A stretch of 64,000 nucleotides of DNA from Liolophura sinensis (lineage: Eukaryota; Mollusca; Polyplacophora; Chitonida; Chitonidae), in contig NC_088301.1 of NCBI RefSeq assembly GCF_032854445.1, positions 10,600,281-10,664,280 of the forward strand, given 5' to 3'. The translations under genes and the position numbers were made by a program. Positions 44,159 to 55,395 of this stretch are shown here, piece after piece; position 1 is the first letter of the stretch, and each line of letters opens with the position of its first letter. The notes under the pieces are model-generated. The model was not told the origin of the DNA. It made no database searches and was given only the letters and a program-made list of their open reading frames with translations.

Positions 44159-45172
44159 TATGTTTCCCTTGTCCGTCGACAAAGCTCATAGGGCTGTTAC
44201 ATGTCAGCCTTCCAACCTCCATGGCATGTTCTTCGGACCATTGCCGGACGACAACGCTCATAGGGCAGTTACATGGTAGTCTTCCATCTTCCATGACATG
44301 TTCCCCTGTCATTTGTCGGTCGACAATGCTCATACAGCTGTTACATGATAGTCTTCCAACCTCCATGAGATGTTCCCCGGACCTTTGTCTGTCCACAACC
44401 CTCATAAGGCTGTTACATGGTAGCCTTCCAACCTCCATGGCATGTTCCCTGGACCTTTGTCGGTCGACAACGCTGACAGAACTGATACATGGCAGCTTTC
44501 CAGCCTCGATGACATCGATAGGGCTATTACATGACTGTTTTCCAACCTCCATCACATGTTCCATGGACGTTTGTCGGTCGACAACTCTCACAGGGCTGTT
44601 ACAGGGTAGTCATCCAGCCACCATGACATGTTTCCCTGACCTTTGTCGGTCGACAACACTAACAGGGCTGTTACATGGTTTCCTTCCAACCTTCTTGACA
44701 TCTTCCTCGGAGGTTTTTTGGTGGACATCGCTCATAGGTCTGTTACATGGTAGTCATCCAGCCTCCATGACATGTTTCCCTGACTTTTGTCGATCGACAA
44801 CGCTTAAAGTGCTGTTACATTGTAGTCTTCCAACCTCCATGACATGTTTCCTTCACCTTTGCCGGTCCACAACTCTCATAAGGGTGTTACACGGCAGCCT
44901 TTCAATCTCCATGACATGTTCTCCGGACCTTTGTCGGTCGACAACGGTCATAGGGCTGTTACATGGTAGCCTTCCAGCCTCCATGACCACCGGACTTTTG
45001 TTGGTCGACATCGCTCATAGGTCTGTTACATGGCAACCATCCATTGTCCATGACATGTTCCCCGGACCTTTACCGGTCGACATCGCTCATAGGGTTTTTA
45101 CATGGTAGCCTTCCGGGCCAGATGACATGTTCCCCGGACCTTTGCCGGTCGACCTCGCTCATAAGACTGTTT
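44141..45172. repeat. 72-bp minisatellite, main block
   Basis: About fourteen copies of a 72-bp unit containing ggtcgacaacgctcataggg, ctgttacatggtagccttcc, aacctccatgacatgttccc and cggacctttgtc. The 24-codon period gives a 317-aa open frame on plus (44155-45108) and a 149-aa one on minus, each a repeat of the same residues. I treat both as artefacts. Units differ at many positions, so the array is not young. Confidence 0.95.
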
Positions 45173-45223
45173 AGGTAATTTTACACGACGTTCGTTGAAG
45201 TCATTTCCCTTCTATCGACCAGG

Positions 45224-45570
45224 TTGACCGCTTCGGTGGCCTAATGATTATAGCGTCTGCCTCCAAGTCGGAAGGCCAGGAATCAAATTTGGGTTGAGTT
45301 ATATTAAAGACTCCTTAAATGGTACTTGTAGCTGCCTCACTTGGCGCTCAGCACTGAGGGGTTAGAGTAAGGAAACAGGACCGGTTGGCTCGGTGTGTGT
45401 GACTGGGTGGGGTGTCATGTCTGGTATCGTCGGCGTGACAATTCAGTGGCGGTAGCGCTTTGCCGGTATGGACACCAATCCAGAAAAAGACTCCGTATAT
45501 GTACACACACCTAATGACTCCACGTTGTCATATGACTGAAAAACGTAAAACCCAAAGCATTCATTCCATC
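45224..45570 (+). mobile_element. SINE with a different tRNA head and family B tail
   Basis: The head gaccgcttcggtggcctaat, gattatagcgtctgcc carries box A, and ggccaggaatcaaatttggg carries a diverged box B. The body (cacttggcgctcagcactga, ccggttggctcggtgtgtgt) is unlike family B, but the end gtcatatgactgaaaaacgt aaaacc is the family B tail. It lies tail-to-tail with the family B copy at 45595-45903. Confidence 0.75.
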
Positions 45571-45594
45571 GACCTAACGTATATGACGTACATG

Positions 45595-45903
45595 CTCCCC
45601 AATTTATCAGTCATATGACAACGAAGGATTCCTTTGATTGCATGTAATGAGTCCCCTTGTTGCAGGAACAATTTCCACCGCTAATTTATCTTGTGCTGCT
45701 TCACTGAGACGACTGAGCGAACACAAGTATGCCGCCCCGCTCGAGCCATTATACTGATACGGGTCAACCACTCGTTGCACTATTCCCTTAATGCTGAACG
45801 CCAAGCGAGGAAGTTACAACATTCTCTTATAAAGTCTTAAGTGTGAGCCAACCCTGGATCTACCACTCCTGAAGAAGACGGTCTACCGACTGTGCTATGG
45901 GGA
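45595..45903 (-). mobile_element. SINE family B copy
   Basis: Minus-strand copy matching 13306-13660: tttatcagtcatatgacaac, gtgctgcttcactgagacga, attatactgatacgggtcaa and the tRNA-like head tctaccactcctgaagaaga on plus. Box B lies in gtgagccaaccctggat. Confidence 0.85.
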
Positions 45904-45904
45904 C

Positions 45905-46000
45905 CGGTCGATGTTCATATATATTCATCTGGCATGTTTATGTATATTCACCTGCCATGTTTATGTATATTCATCTGCCATGTTCATGTAAATTCATGTG
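45905..46000. repeat. Short tandem repeat, about 24-bp unit
   Basis: Three to four copies of catgtttatgtatattcatc tgc with small changes. Confidence 0.85.
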
Positions 46001-46050
46001 AAAGGCAAAGAAAACTAAATAGTTATCTTATAGTATATCTAATATTTTCT

Positions 46051-46185
46051 GTAGCAATCCGCAGGTGGTCACAGATATCCAAAGAGCTCTGTCCGTTTTC
46101 CCATAATGCAGACCGCCTTCGTACAAGTGAAATATTCTTGAGCACGGCGTAAAAGACCAATCAAATAAATATATAAATATATTTA
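46051..46185 (+). mobile_element. SINE family A, 3' part
   Basis: The body from gcaatccgcaggtggtcaca and the tail gcacggcgtaaaagaccaat caaataaat. The 5' half is missing. Confidence 0.8.
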
Positions 46186-46189
46186 TCTT

Positions 46190-47920
46190 CCGATAGACCG
46201 TTGAGTCAAATGTTTCAGGTATAGGACGAGCTCTATGTACCGTATTCATAGTTCTGACATGACATCATAATGCGTTTTACAGTCCATACTGTATTCTTTG
46301 TCGTGAATATCTATATGAGTTCAAATCACGGTGACCAGGGCTAGATTGTAGAAATTATTTTATCCTGATAGTATACGGATAATGGGCATCACAAATCCCT
46401 AGAAAATACGGAAATGCGTGTTTTACAAATTTACCACCCAACAGTCTAGTTTAATACATTGACAAACTGTTACGCGAAAATATCTAGCCCCATGTACTCT
46501 CAAACATAGATTTTTGGGCGTCAGCAATACACCCAAAGCAAGTTACTCCACCGTTGGATATAAACGTTCAGTAAATAAAGGATTTCCTGTGAACCAGAGC
46601 TGGGGTACACACCATAATTTAAAACAGATTTTCTCCTCCACCTGAAGTTTCTCTTCACTAAATCGTAATAAAGCTACTGATTAATCTAATCTTAGGCTGA
46701 CTTGGCCGGTGATTGTTATGCATTCCTTCCCAAAAGAAAGCAAATGAGAGAGGCTCCTCAACGAGCGCGCACAAACAAGTGCAGGAGATCATACGTGCTA
46801 TTCCATACTCCTTTCAGCGCATGTACGCTTCGACAAGCTTGACCTCTGCATCCTGTCTGACGCAAGTAAGTTTGCTGAGGCTTACCTTCGGCGCTGGTGT
46901 CCTCGAGAAGAAATGCTTAATCAACATTCTTCTGTTAAATTGTTTCAGGTATTCATTGGAATCATGTTGCGGATAGTTTGGATAAACAGAGAAAATGTGT
47001 AAGAAGTATTATTAGAAACTTTATGTGTCTTCTGACATCACTTCCTGTCTCGTCACCGTGACCCAAAGACCTCGGCGTTGTTGGGTATTTATGTACATTT
47101 GCTGGCGGTGGCAGTACTGTGAAGAAAATGTTGTAAGGAGTGTGATGCTATCGACGAAAGCTGGCGTACCGTGTGTTATTTCCAGCACTGGGTCGTTTTC
47201 GTTTGCTGAATAGCCTTCCGTCATCGAACTTTTGTCACCCCATTTTTGACGGATAAACGTCAGGATTAGCGACAATTGTCTTTTAAAAACTGCGTGTGTC
47301 TCTTCTGGTGTGATTCCTGCTGGGAAACTGTCGTTCGTGACAGAAGAAATCCCGATGTTCGAAAGGTGGTGGGCTTATTTAGTCTTTTTCGTTTCACAAC
47401 ATGCAGGGCCTAATCCAGCTCTTCTCAGCGTCCGATTAACGGGCGCTGCCGTTCCCTCGAAGTGCCCATTGCGTCAAAAAAAAAAAAATAATAAATTCAA
47501 AGAAAAAAAGTAACGGTCCGAATTCATTAAAAGACTCGGAATATCTACTTAGTCACTAGGCTTCGGCTAGCCATTCGCCACATTAATATTGGCGAATATA
47601 ATTTCTGTGTAGCGAAAGCAAATTGGCGTCTCTTCGCCACAGTGGCGAAAGCAATGGGTGCCTTTCAACTTCAGTTGTTTTAGGTTTAAAGTTCATAAAT
47701 TTACTCAAATTTAATGTTGGATCCAGAATCAAGAAGGAATATTTGACTTCAGTGTGAAAGAACTTGATTATAAAAACAGCAAAGTTTTTAAAAAGCATTA
47801 AAAATCGCAAATGTATGCAATGAAGCAGTTGACGAAAATTGGACCCGCGATAATTCAATTAGCGTTCAGATTATGTGGGACGGGAATTGCTTTCAATTTA
47901 CTTTAAAAAAAAAAAAAGAA
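46190..47920. other. Unassigned stretch, possible untranslated exon
   Basis: No recognised gene. A plus-strand donor acgcaa|gtaagt at about 46867 follows an open, non-repetitive stretch (46713-46866), and the 47020-47280 region has open frames on both strands. Neither shows similarity I can name. A (gaccgacc)n tract lies at about 47928-47970. Confidence 0.3.
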
Positions 47921-48424
47921 CAAAAATGCCGACCGACCGACCGACCGATCGACCAATCGACCGACCGACTCGACTTCAAAAAACAGGGTTTGTTACCCGC
48001 AACATACAACTTTTTAAAAATGGCCTCGGGTAGCTATGATACAATGTGATGATCAGATGCACATGTCATCCGGGATGCCAGAGTTATCCACATATCAGTA
48101 AATACAAGCCATCCTTAAACTGAATTTGCGGGCTAAGTACCTGTTGTGGTGTGCACGTGGGGTGGAGGTCAACCGTAGGAACCGGGACCCTTAAAAATGT
48201 AGGCCTATGAGATTCGAAATATTCAACAATGAGGTGCCCTTCACCGGTGGTTCCACTACCCTGCTCTTCTGAGGCCAGATTAGACCCTGACTTGTCTGTG
48301 TATTAAAATAGATTGATATAGGGATAAATATGTATTTTTGTAATTCCGTCATTATTACGATGTTGTACAGTTAGGCACACACGTGCTGTTATAATACGAT
48401 AATATAGGGACAAAAATTCAACAA

Positions 48425-48950
48425 TTCTACAGTCCAGGGACAGCGTGCACAAAAAGATCCTAGCTAAAATGAATTAAACCCTTCAACTGTGTTAACAATA
48501 GATTGTACAAATAATTTACGCCACTTGTACAAACGAATTTGTCAGGTGATCGTAACTTTTCGGTTTGACTCGTACATAGTGGTGATTTGTGTAAGTGGAA
48601 AATTTCCACATCATAATGATTAGGCAGCTGGCAACAACAGTATGTAAAAAAATTAAATGGTACATATTTGCAAACCGAACCGAAAATTACTTAGTAACAG
48701 TTTACAAAAGGCTACACAAAGCAAGTATCTGTGGTTATAGCATTCATTTTAGGCTGATTGTACTGAACATTTAGGGCATACAACATGGTCGACCTGATTG
48801 TAATTTTTGATTGAAAATTACGACTATCATACCTTACAATCTCTTCGTGAAAGCGGGTGTCCTTTGTAAGTTAGTGTTACAAAAGATGATTTTAGTGATT
48901 TACAATAAACTTAGGCTTACGATCTTTTTGTGCAGGTGGACCAAAGTTCA
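48425..48950. mobile_element. Imperfect fold-back element, about 520 bp
   Basis: cgtgcacaaaaagatcctag at about 48448 faces acgatctttttgtgcaggtg at about 48920. Inner segments also face each other (cgtaacttttcggtttgac near 48550 against accgaaaattacttagtaac near 48680). Pairing is imperfect. This suggests a decayed non-autonomous DNA element. Confidence 0.5.
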
Positions 48951-49740
48951 ACACAGCGCTCTTTACAGGTAAACATGACAAAAGGAGTAAAGTAGATTGT
49001 ATCATTTCGGCTGGGTCCATCACAGATTTAAAAATATTCATTTCGATGAAAAATAAATAAAATTGTACGTCGGGTTATCTTTGCCTCTAAATTATATACA
49101 TTACCATGGTATGGTTGCGAACTGCAGCTGACATTTTACTCGCAAGTTATATCTGGCTTTTTTTTACTATAAGGCGTCATGTTAATCAGATGGAACCCAG
49201 GAAGGACCAAAACAATTCTGCAGCAAATATATACATCACTTTACTTACATACATTTCTGTAACAACTTGTAATAAGGCGACCGTTAACACATTGCAAGTG
49301 TTCTCTTGGGGTCCACAGATAACAAAATTGGTGAGGAAAATGTTTTTAGAATAATGAATGTAACCATAAATGACTGATGACACTCGAATTTAGCCAACAA
49401 TACAAACATCCTGATATGTTTATATCTTATACCCACTAACAAAGCCGTCGATTGTACAGACAATAACATTTCATATGAAATATAGACCGGCTTTTTAGGC
49501 AAAGTCTTCAAGGATCATCACTAATCCTGCATTCTCGTTTTACCCTTTACTTACAGCAGGTGTTTGATTACATTACAGTTTGACGTGCGAGTGATCAAAT
49601 GTCTGTTTTCACATGAAGACATGTCTCGCGTACAAATAATGTTGAGAATACCCGTGACTTTGCAGGGTGTTTAGCGTGAATAAGGCATTGCGTTGTTTAT
49701 CACAGATAGCATGTGTGTGATAAGCCGATGTACCTTCGGG

Positions 49741-51858
49741 CTAACCGGATCCCAGGTGGCTAACAGTTCCGGGAAGGTTCGGACCTCCTGGCCCAGAAGA
49801 GTCGCTGTGGGAGGCGTCTCTATGGCTGCCTTTATGTGAGTCTCTACGAGTACGTGTTGCCCCAGGTGACACACTGACAGCCAGCGACTGGTTCACGTCT
49901 GGTGTCACCCTGCCACTTGGAACCTTTGTGACACTTTCGGGCACATTGTTTGTATAGGGTATGAGACTTGCTTCGTGTACCCGGTTGTCACTGCGAACCT
50001 CGGCCCACTCAGACATCACACTGTTATCCTGTCTCCCGTGGCTGCAGCGTCTTGCGTTCGACACCGGAGTCACATCGCTCCTGCGCCTTACATATGACAC
50101 CGGTGTGTCACCGATGCCACACCTTACATTTGAATATGGTGTGACATCGCTGACGCGTCTCATATTGAACACAGGTGTAAAATTGGTGCCACGGTTTACA
50201 TTTGAACATGCTGTCACATCGCTGGCACGTCTAACATTTGACACCTGTTCCGGTACAAGTTTCGAAGTTTTGCCCTGCTTAGCATTTAAATCACTCCTCT
50301 GCTCGTTCGACCTTTTTTCACGTGAATCTTTTGTCCTTTTTACTTTTATACTCCTCACCCGTGAGTCTATTTCCTGCATGGCTTTACCTGGAATTGTAAG
50401 GTGTGTATCAACTTGATCATTTCGTCTGCACGTTTCGTTGCAAAGGTGTTCTACAGTTGATGGGGATGTTTTATCAGCTAATACAACATTAACATCCGGC
50501 TTAAAGATACCAGATTCACACATTGCCAGAGTCGATACAGCGCTATGAGCCCGACGTGCGCCAGACTTTCGTCTGTTTTTGCCAGTTTTTCGTTTGCTGC
50601 CGCGCACCCGCTCGGAGCCTTGACCAGTGTTCCAATCTGCACATTTTGAATTTCCCTGGAGCTCGTCCAAAATAGGACAAGACCTGTTTGTATATTCAGA
50701 GAGCACATTAGGATTTGCTATATCACCCTCCGAATGTGCATCGTGTTGCAGTGTCAAAGACTTACACTTCTGAAGTGTGGAAACGCTCTCAAGGTCGAGG
50801 GAATGTGGTGGAAAGTGTATCGACGCAGCGTGGACAATAACAGATGTAAACTGGCCGTCGGTGGGAGATGGGGTCCCGCTGGGGTCGTCTGTGGCCCCAT
50901 ACATTCTGCACCCGCCGTGGAGCTGGACATCTAAACTTCCGGTGGAGTCGTCATCGGACAGATATGCGGGGTTCTCCACCCCAGTTGTAGAGGAGCACCG
51001 TGACAGAGAGGATGGCGCCAATTTGAACATATTCACCAAAGATCCCCTGTCTACACCTAAACCATGAAAGTCCACAGTCGTGGAAGGATTGGGGTGTTTC
51101 TCACCCTGAAAGAGATTCATTGGCGACAAAATCACAGCTGGGTGCAGAGAAGGTAAAGTTGAGGTTGAATGGGCACGCTGTATCTCGGCAAATTCCATGG
51201 AGAACATAGGAGCTAGGGAGTTACCCACACTGACAGAGCTACCTTTGCGAGGCTTTGGCGACTTCACAAAGATAGGTGGCGTTAACTTTCCTTGCGCTTC
51301 CGGGTCTTTTTCCGGTTTCTCCGATTCGCTGGGGAAAATCAGCGGTATAGGAATGCCCCGGAAGTAGTTGTGCCGAAACTGGTCAACCAGTAAGTTGCGA
51401 ACGTCTTGTTTTGGCATGGTTTTGATTTCATTCTGAGGCAAATCCCTGAAGTATTTATCCCGAAATTCAAAGTAAATCACCCCTGCCGTCATTACCGCGA
51501 AGCATCCAATACCCATCAATATGGGACCTATAAAAGAAAAATTTCTTATATGATAATACACTATATTGTTCTGCACTATTACCACACTGGTTCCATTCAA
51601 AGCTGTTTCTCTAGAAAAGTAGGCAGGGTAGTATCCAAGCACACTCATGGCGACGCCCCCTAACAACACAATGAATCCTGTGAAGCTGACCAGAAGTATT
51701 TGACACATATAAGGAATGTTACAAGTCCACGGAATCGGCGTTTTTTTCCTCTTAGGGCGCCTTCTAGTTGCTCCAAAGGGAAGCCGACCACCAAAGGGGT
51801 CATCGGGGTCAAAAGGTCGTGACCTGCCCACATGGACGCTTGGTACGAAGAAACTCAT
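49741..51858 (-). CDS. TMEM200-like two-pass membrane protein, intronless
   Basis: 705 aa from ATG at 51858 to TAG at 49741; an in-frame TAG lies eight codons upstream, so the start is firm. The basic N-terminus (ATRRRPKRKKTPIPW) precedes helix 1 at about 54-76 (VSFTGFIVLLGGVAMSVLGY). An outer loop has N-glycan sites N88 and N106, and helix 2 lies at about 109-131 (GPILMGIGCFAVMTAGVIYF) followed by EFRDK. The GxxMGIG...RDK and SVLGYYP patterns match vertebrate TMEM200A/B/C, which also have one coding exon and a long cytosolic tail. The tail here is rich in Ser, Arg and Lys and carries six tandem 12-residue repeats at about 542-613. The molecular function of this family is not established. Confidence 0.8.
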   Translation of the reverse strand: MSFFVPSVHVGRSRPFDPDDPFGGRLPFGATRRRPKRKKTPIPWTCNIPYMCQILLVSFTGFIVLLGGVAMSVLGYYPAYFSRETALNGTSVVIVQNNIVYYHIRNFSFIGPILMGIGCFAVMTAGVIYFEFRDKYFRDLPQNEIKTMPKQDVRNLLVDQFRHNYFRGIPIPLIFPSESEKPEKDPEAQGKLTPPIFVKSPKPRKGSSVSVGNSLAPMFSMEFAEIQRAHSTSTLPSLHPAVILSPMNLFQGEKHPNPSTTVDFHGLGVDRGSLVNMFKLAPSSLSRCSSTTGVENPAYLSDDDSTGSLDVQLHGGCRMYGATDDPSGTPSPTDGQFTSVIVHAASIHFPPHSLDLESVSTLQKCKSLTLQHDAHSEGDIANPNVLSEYTNRSCPILDELQGNSKCADWNTGQGSERVRGSKRKTGKNRRKSGARRAHSAVSTLAMCESGIFKPDVNVVLADKTSPSTVEHLCNETCRRNDQVDTHLTIPGKAMQEIDSRVRSIKVKRTKDSREKRSNEQRSDLNAKQGKTSKLVPEQVSNVRRASDVTACSNVNRGTNFTPVFNMRRVSDVTPYSNVRCGIGDTPVSYVRRRSDVTPVSNARRCSHGRQDNSVMSEWAEVRSDNRVHEASLIPYTNNVPESVTKVPSGRVTPDVNQSLAVSVSPGATRTRRDSHKGSHRDASHSDSSGPGGPNLPGTVSHLGSG
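50020..50235 (-). repeat. In-frame 36-bp tandem repeat in the TMEM200-like tail
   Basis: Six units of 12 codons encode VRRASDVTACSN, VNRGTNFTPVFN, MRRVSDVTPYSN, VRCGIGDTPVSY, VRRRSDVTPVSN and ARRCSHGRQDNS. Units 1, 3 and 5 resemble each other more than units 2 and 4, so a 24-residue higher-order repeat is likely. The RRxSDVTP core looks like a basophilic kinase site (RRxS). Confidence 0.9.
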
Positions 51859-54020
51859 TTGGTCTTTTTGTGAGTCAGTCTATACAGCCTACAGAACTGA
51901 TGTCAGAGGGTCACGGCACTGTAACATCACCTGCAATGGAGAACATATACATGTCAAAGCACGTACATCACGAGCAGAAAACGTGACGATGTTGTTGTTA
52001 TAAAGGGACTAGTTTAAGTGCTGACTGATTTAATGTATCGCTAACTGACGAAACACGATTGTTAATACTTTCAAAGCCGCAGGCTACTGATAAGCCGAAC
52101 CCCAACGAAGATTTTAGCGGACAAAGTTGAAATACCGCTATTGAGGAAAGCTAAATTTTTGATGATGTTTTGGAATTCGGTAAAGAGAACGAAGACTTGA
52201 AAGCATAGAGAGCCACGAGAGATCCCTCCATAATTTACAAGATTCTTATAAGAGACTATAAGACTGTCACTGCAACCTGACACCGACTGCTTCTGGCTAG
52301 GCGAATAAGCTGTCTTACCAAATTCAATTTCATGGGTTTCTTCAACACCAGCACAGTTATGCAGCCGTTTACACCTTTGGGTTTTATCCCTGCCATCATG
52401 ATCTGATGTTAGTGATGGAAGAAAACGGCATTGGATATTTCTCCGACTGAGAAGAGGAGGGGGAGAAAATGAGGGTGGGAATAAGACCGGGTAGTCACTT
52501 TCCGTCAGCGTCAGAGACAACATCTGAGCAATCAATCATACCACAGTCACCTTGTATCAGCGTTAACTGTCGCTGGATGTATGGTTGGCTCCTATTACGA
52601 TGCTCACCAGTGCACGCCCCAACCAATACCCTTTGTCCACGCCGACGATTGCTCCGATTTGTCCGCACATCGAATTAACCGGACAATAGAAATTCATTTA
52701 CTGGCTTCTTAAAGTCACTAAACCACCTCTCCCCCTTTACTCCTTGTTACTGTTCATTTAAGCCATAATTGAGGTCTTGCCGGCATTGCAAGTCGGCCCA
52801 AACTCCAGAAGATGAGCGTGTGTCCAGTCTATCAGGTTACCAAAGCAATGTCTCTATTAACATTTTCTATCAAGTGAAGCTTTGGCAGCTATCTCGGCCA
52901 TGGTCACAAATACTCACGGGAAGAAAACCTATCAGTCTAGGGAAAAGTCTATGTTTTATGGAGATTTGTAAGTTGGTTGTTAGGTTTATCGGTATCATTA
53001 TTATACAAGACGTATAGAGCTGACTGTTGGTTTTCGGTTTTATCGATGCTCTTTAATTCAATGATTCAGGCAAACATTTAGCTTTAATAGTAAAAATACA
53101 TTGGACCTCATTAAATTCATGCTCATGGAGGTTTGTTCATTTTTTTGTCAATGTATTATGAAACCAAACACAGGGAATGCCCTCACTGTCACCCCTCGTC
53201 CATCAACTCTATGAACCATTTTTAAGAGCATAAGAGCCCCCCAACCAGGTGCCATTTACAACGGTCAAAAGTTGACATTCGTGGGCATGAATAACATACT
53301 GGAATTTCCCACAAGAGCAATTCTTTCTTACATAGGAGCACTACTCTCCCGTTTTCTACACATGGAGGTACTTGTCCGTATTGTTATAAATGGTCGTCAC
53401 TGCCATAGTTCTCTCTCTGGTCTATTGTCAGTTATAAGGGCGAATGTAGCGAATGATGGATGACGATCATCACGAGAGAGAACGATCACTTTGAATTAAT
53501 TCAGGTCAATCTCACTTTGAGTGAGAATAATAAGTCTGCAAAAATGTTCCCAGTTCTGGTTCAAAGTGTCACATTCTGGTTCTCATACATAATCAACACT
53601 GTCAACGAAGCCGCGGTCCAAAGGAATTGTTCATTTCTGCGCTGAATTAGAACTGAATCTGGAGACTTAATGCAGCACATACATACAGCATGTTCCCCTA
53701 GATAAGGATGTCTGTATTCCAAAAAAATGCAGTTAAAATGGTGATAAAGAATCTGCCTGTTCAGAGAAATAAAGCAACTTAACAAGCAAACACCCTTTGT
53801 CGATAATTCTTTCCTCCAAAGCATATCAATAAGACTTCTTCTAAAGCTAGAACACCAGTAGGCAATATTCTGGTATACGGTGAATAGATTTTCATTTGCC
53901 TTTTTGCGCTGGGAATTGCAATGGTTCATTTGTAACAATAGAAAAGCTGTTTTGCTAGCAGGTGGTCCAATTTAGTGCGAACATTTCATAAAAAAAGCTG
54001 ACATCGTTGACGGGATGCCT
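51859..54020. other. Upstream flank of the TMEM200-like gene, unassigned
   Basis: No coding exon recognised. The 154-aa minus-strand frame at 52071-52535 has no family similarity I can see and may lie in the 5' untranslated or promoter region of the TMEM200-like gene. Confidence 0.35.
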
Positions 54021-54144
54021 TTTTTGCTATTTATTTAGTTTTCATTGGGGATATACACTGTGCTCAAGAATACTGACTAAAACGATAACCTTAATGTTCG
54101 TGAACGAATGGAGCAAGCAGAATCATGTGGAGACCACAAGTTTT

Positions 54145-54295
54145 TTGGTCATCAGGTATTTGATAAACCCTGTGACGTAAAAACCGGCAGATGACCCAAG
54201 CAGAAAACTGTATTTGAACACATGATCTGTTCGGCCACGAGCCTGTTGTCTGCACCAAGTAGGACGCCTTAGATTAGTGGACGGCGACCTTAGCA
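54145..54295 (-). mobile_element. Possible SINE family C fragment
   Basis: gtcatcaggtatttgataaa ccctgtgacg and ctgtatttgaacacatgatc match the 22.8- and 30.7-kb fragments in order. Confidence 0.5.
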
Positions 54296-54359
54296 TTTGG
54301 CCACACACATATATATGCATATGGTATTGTAACATTGGATACCGTAATGTCAATTTTGA

Positions 54360-54655
54360 ATGAATGATTGCTTAGGGTTTAACCTGGTACTTAACAATTT
54401 TTCAGTCATACGACGACGAAGGAGTCGTTGGAGTGCATGGACGTGTAATGTGCCTCATTGTTGCGGGCCGGATTTCCGTCGCTTTTTCATCTAGTGCTGC
54501 TTCACTGAGACGACTTACCGAAGGCAAGTAAGACACCCCACCCGGGCCATTATGCTGATACGGGTCAACCAGTCATTGCACTATCTCATTAATGCATTAA
54601 TGCTGAACGCCAAACAAGAAGCTACACCTTCCTCTTTTAAACGGTACATGAAAAG
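54360..54655 (-). mobile_element. SINE family B copy, 3' part (split by insertion)
   Basis: Tail and body of family B on the minus strand (tacttaacaatttttcagtc, gtgctgcttcactgagacga, attatgctgatacgggtcaa, atgctgaacgccaaacaaga on plus). The head is missing here but reappears at 55088-55167, so about 430 bp appears to be inserted in this copy. Confidence 0.8.
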
Positions 54656-55087
54656 GAACTGTAAAACAAAGATTATGTTTCTGTGCCAAATGAAGAAAAT
54701 TATGACCCAGAAGTTTTGTTTAAAAAATTTCATTTTGAGGGTATTTTTAGACCTGTTAATTACCCCTCTATATTATGCTTACTTTTTCGGATTTTTTCAG
54801 ACATTACGTCTTCGTTGATCCTGCTCAGAACTCGATGAACAAATCCCCCCCCCCCCCAAAGTGCCCAGTGCCCAGAGAACCGTGTTGCTTGCACTTTGGG
54901 CAAGGTGACATGTACACAGGTACTGTATGATTTCTTCGGGTCAGCTTAGCGCCCCCTCTGCGCCCCTACACACCTGCTCCCCATAGTGAAAGTTGAAAAA
55001 TTTGTTTGTACTGTTTATGTATATGTTATTACACATGATAATCTAGACCTTAAGAAATAAAACCAAAGCCTTTTATGTACCCTATAA

Positions 55088-55167
55088 TGGTGTGGCCCGA
55101 CCCAGGATTGACCCTGGACCTACCGCCCCAGAAATGGACGATCTACCAACTGAGCCATCATACCCTG
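55088..55167 (-). mobile_element. SINE family B head, displaced from its body
   Basis: The minus strand reads ggctcagttggtagatcg (box A) and ccagggtcaatcctggg (box B), the tRNA-like head of family B. Its body lies 430 bp away at 54360-54655 in the right orientation. Confidence 0.75.
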
Positions 55168-55395
55168 TACGTCAATTTTGTACTCTCCGAGCTGTTGACA
55201 TGATTAACAGTTTGTTCACGGCGTCATTAAAACCTGAACAGAGAACCACCTCATAATTAATTCAAAAATCCCATAATTAATAAGCTTTAATCTTCGACAT
55301 TTTTAAGAGTGAAAAGACTTTTACGACAGGCTTGAATTGAGCTGGAATATTAAATATGTAAAAATCAGCACATTGCACTATTCTCCATGGGCGTT

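Noticed and set aside
44155-45108. 317-aa open frame as a repetitive protein gene
   Set aside because: It is a 72-bp minisatellite read in frame; the opposite strand is also open, and there is no signal, splice or family evidence.
47021-47275. 84-aa minus frame (TTG start) as a gene
   Set aside because: No ATG until residue 18, the opposite strand is also open, and there is no recognisable family.
49961-50416. 151-aa plus frame opposite the TMEM200-like tail
   Set aside because: A shadow of the repeat-bearing coding sequence.
52071-52535. 154-aa minus open frame as a gene
   Set aside because: No domain, no family similarity and low-complexity N-terminus; it lies upstream of the TMEM200-like start and is more likely untranslated or chance.
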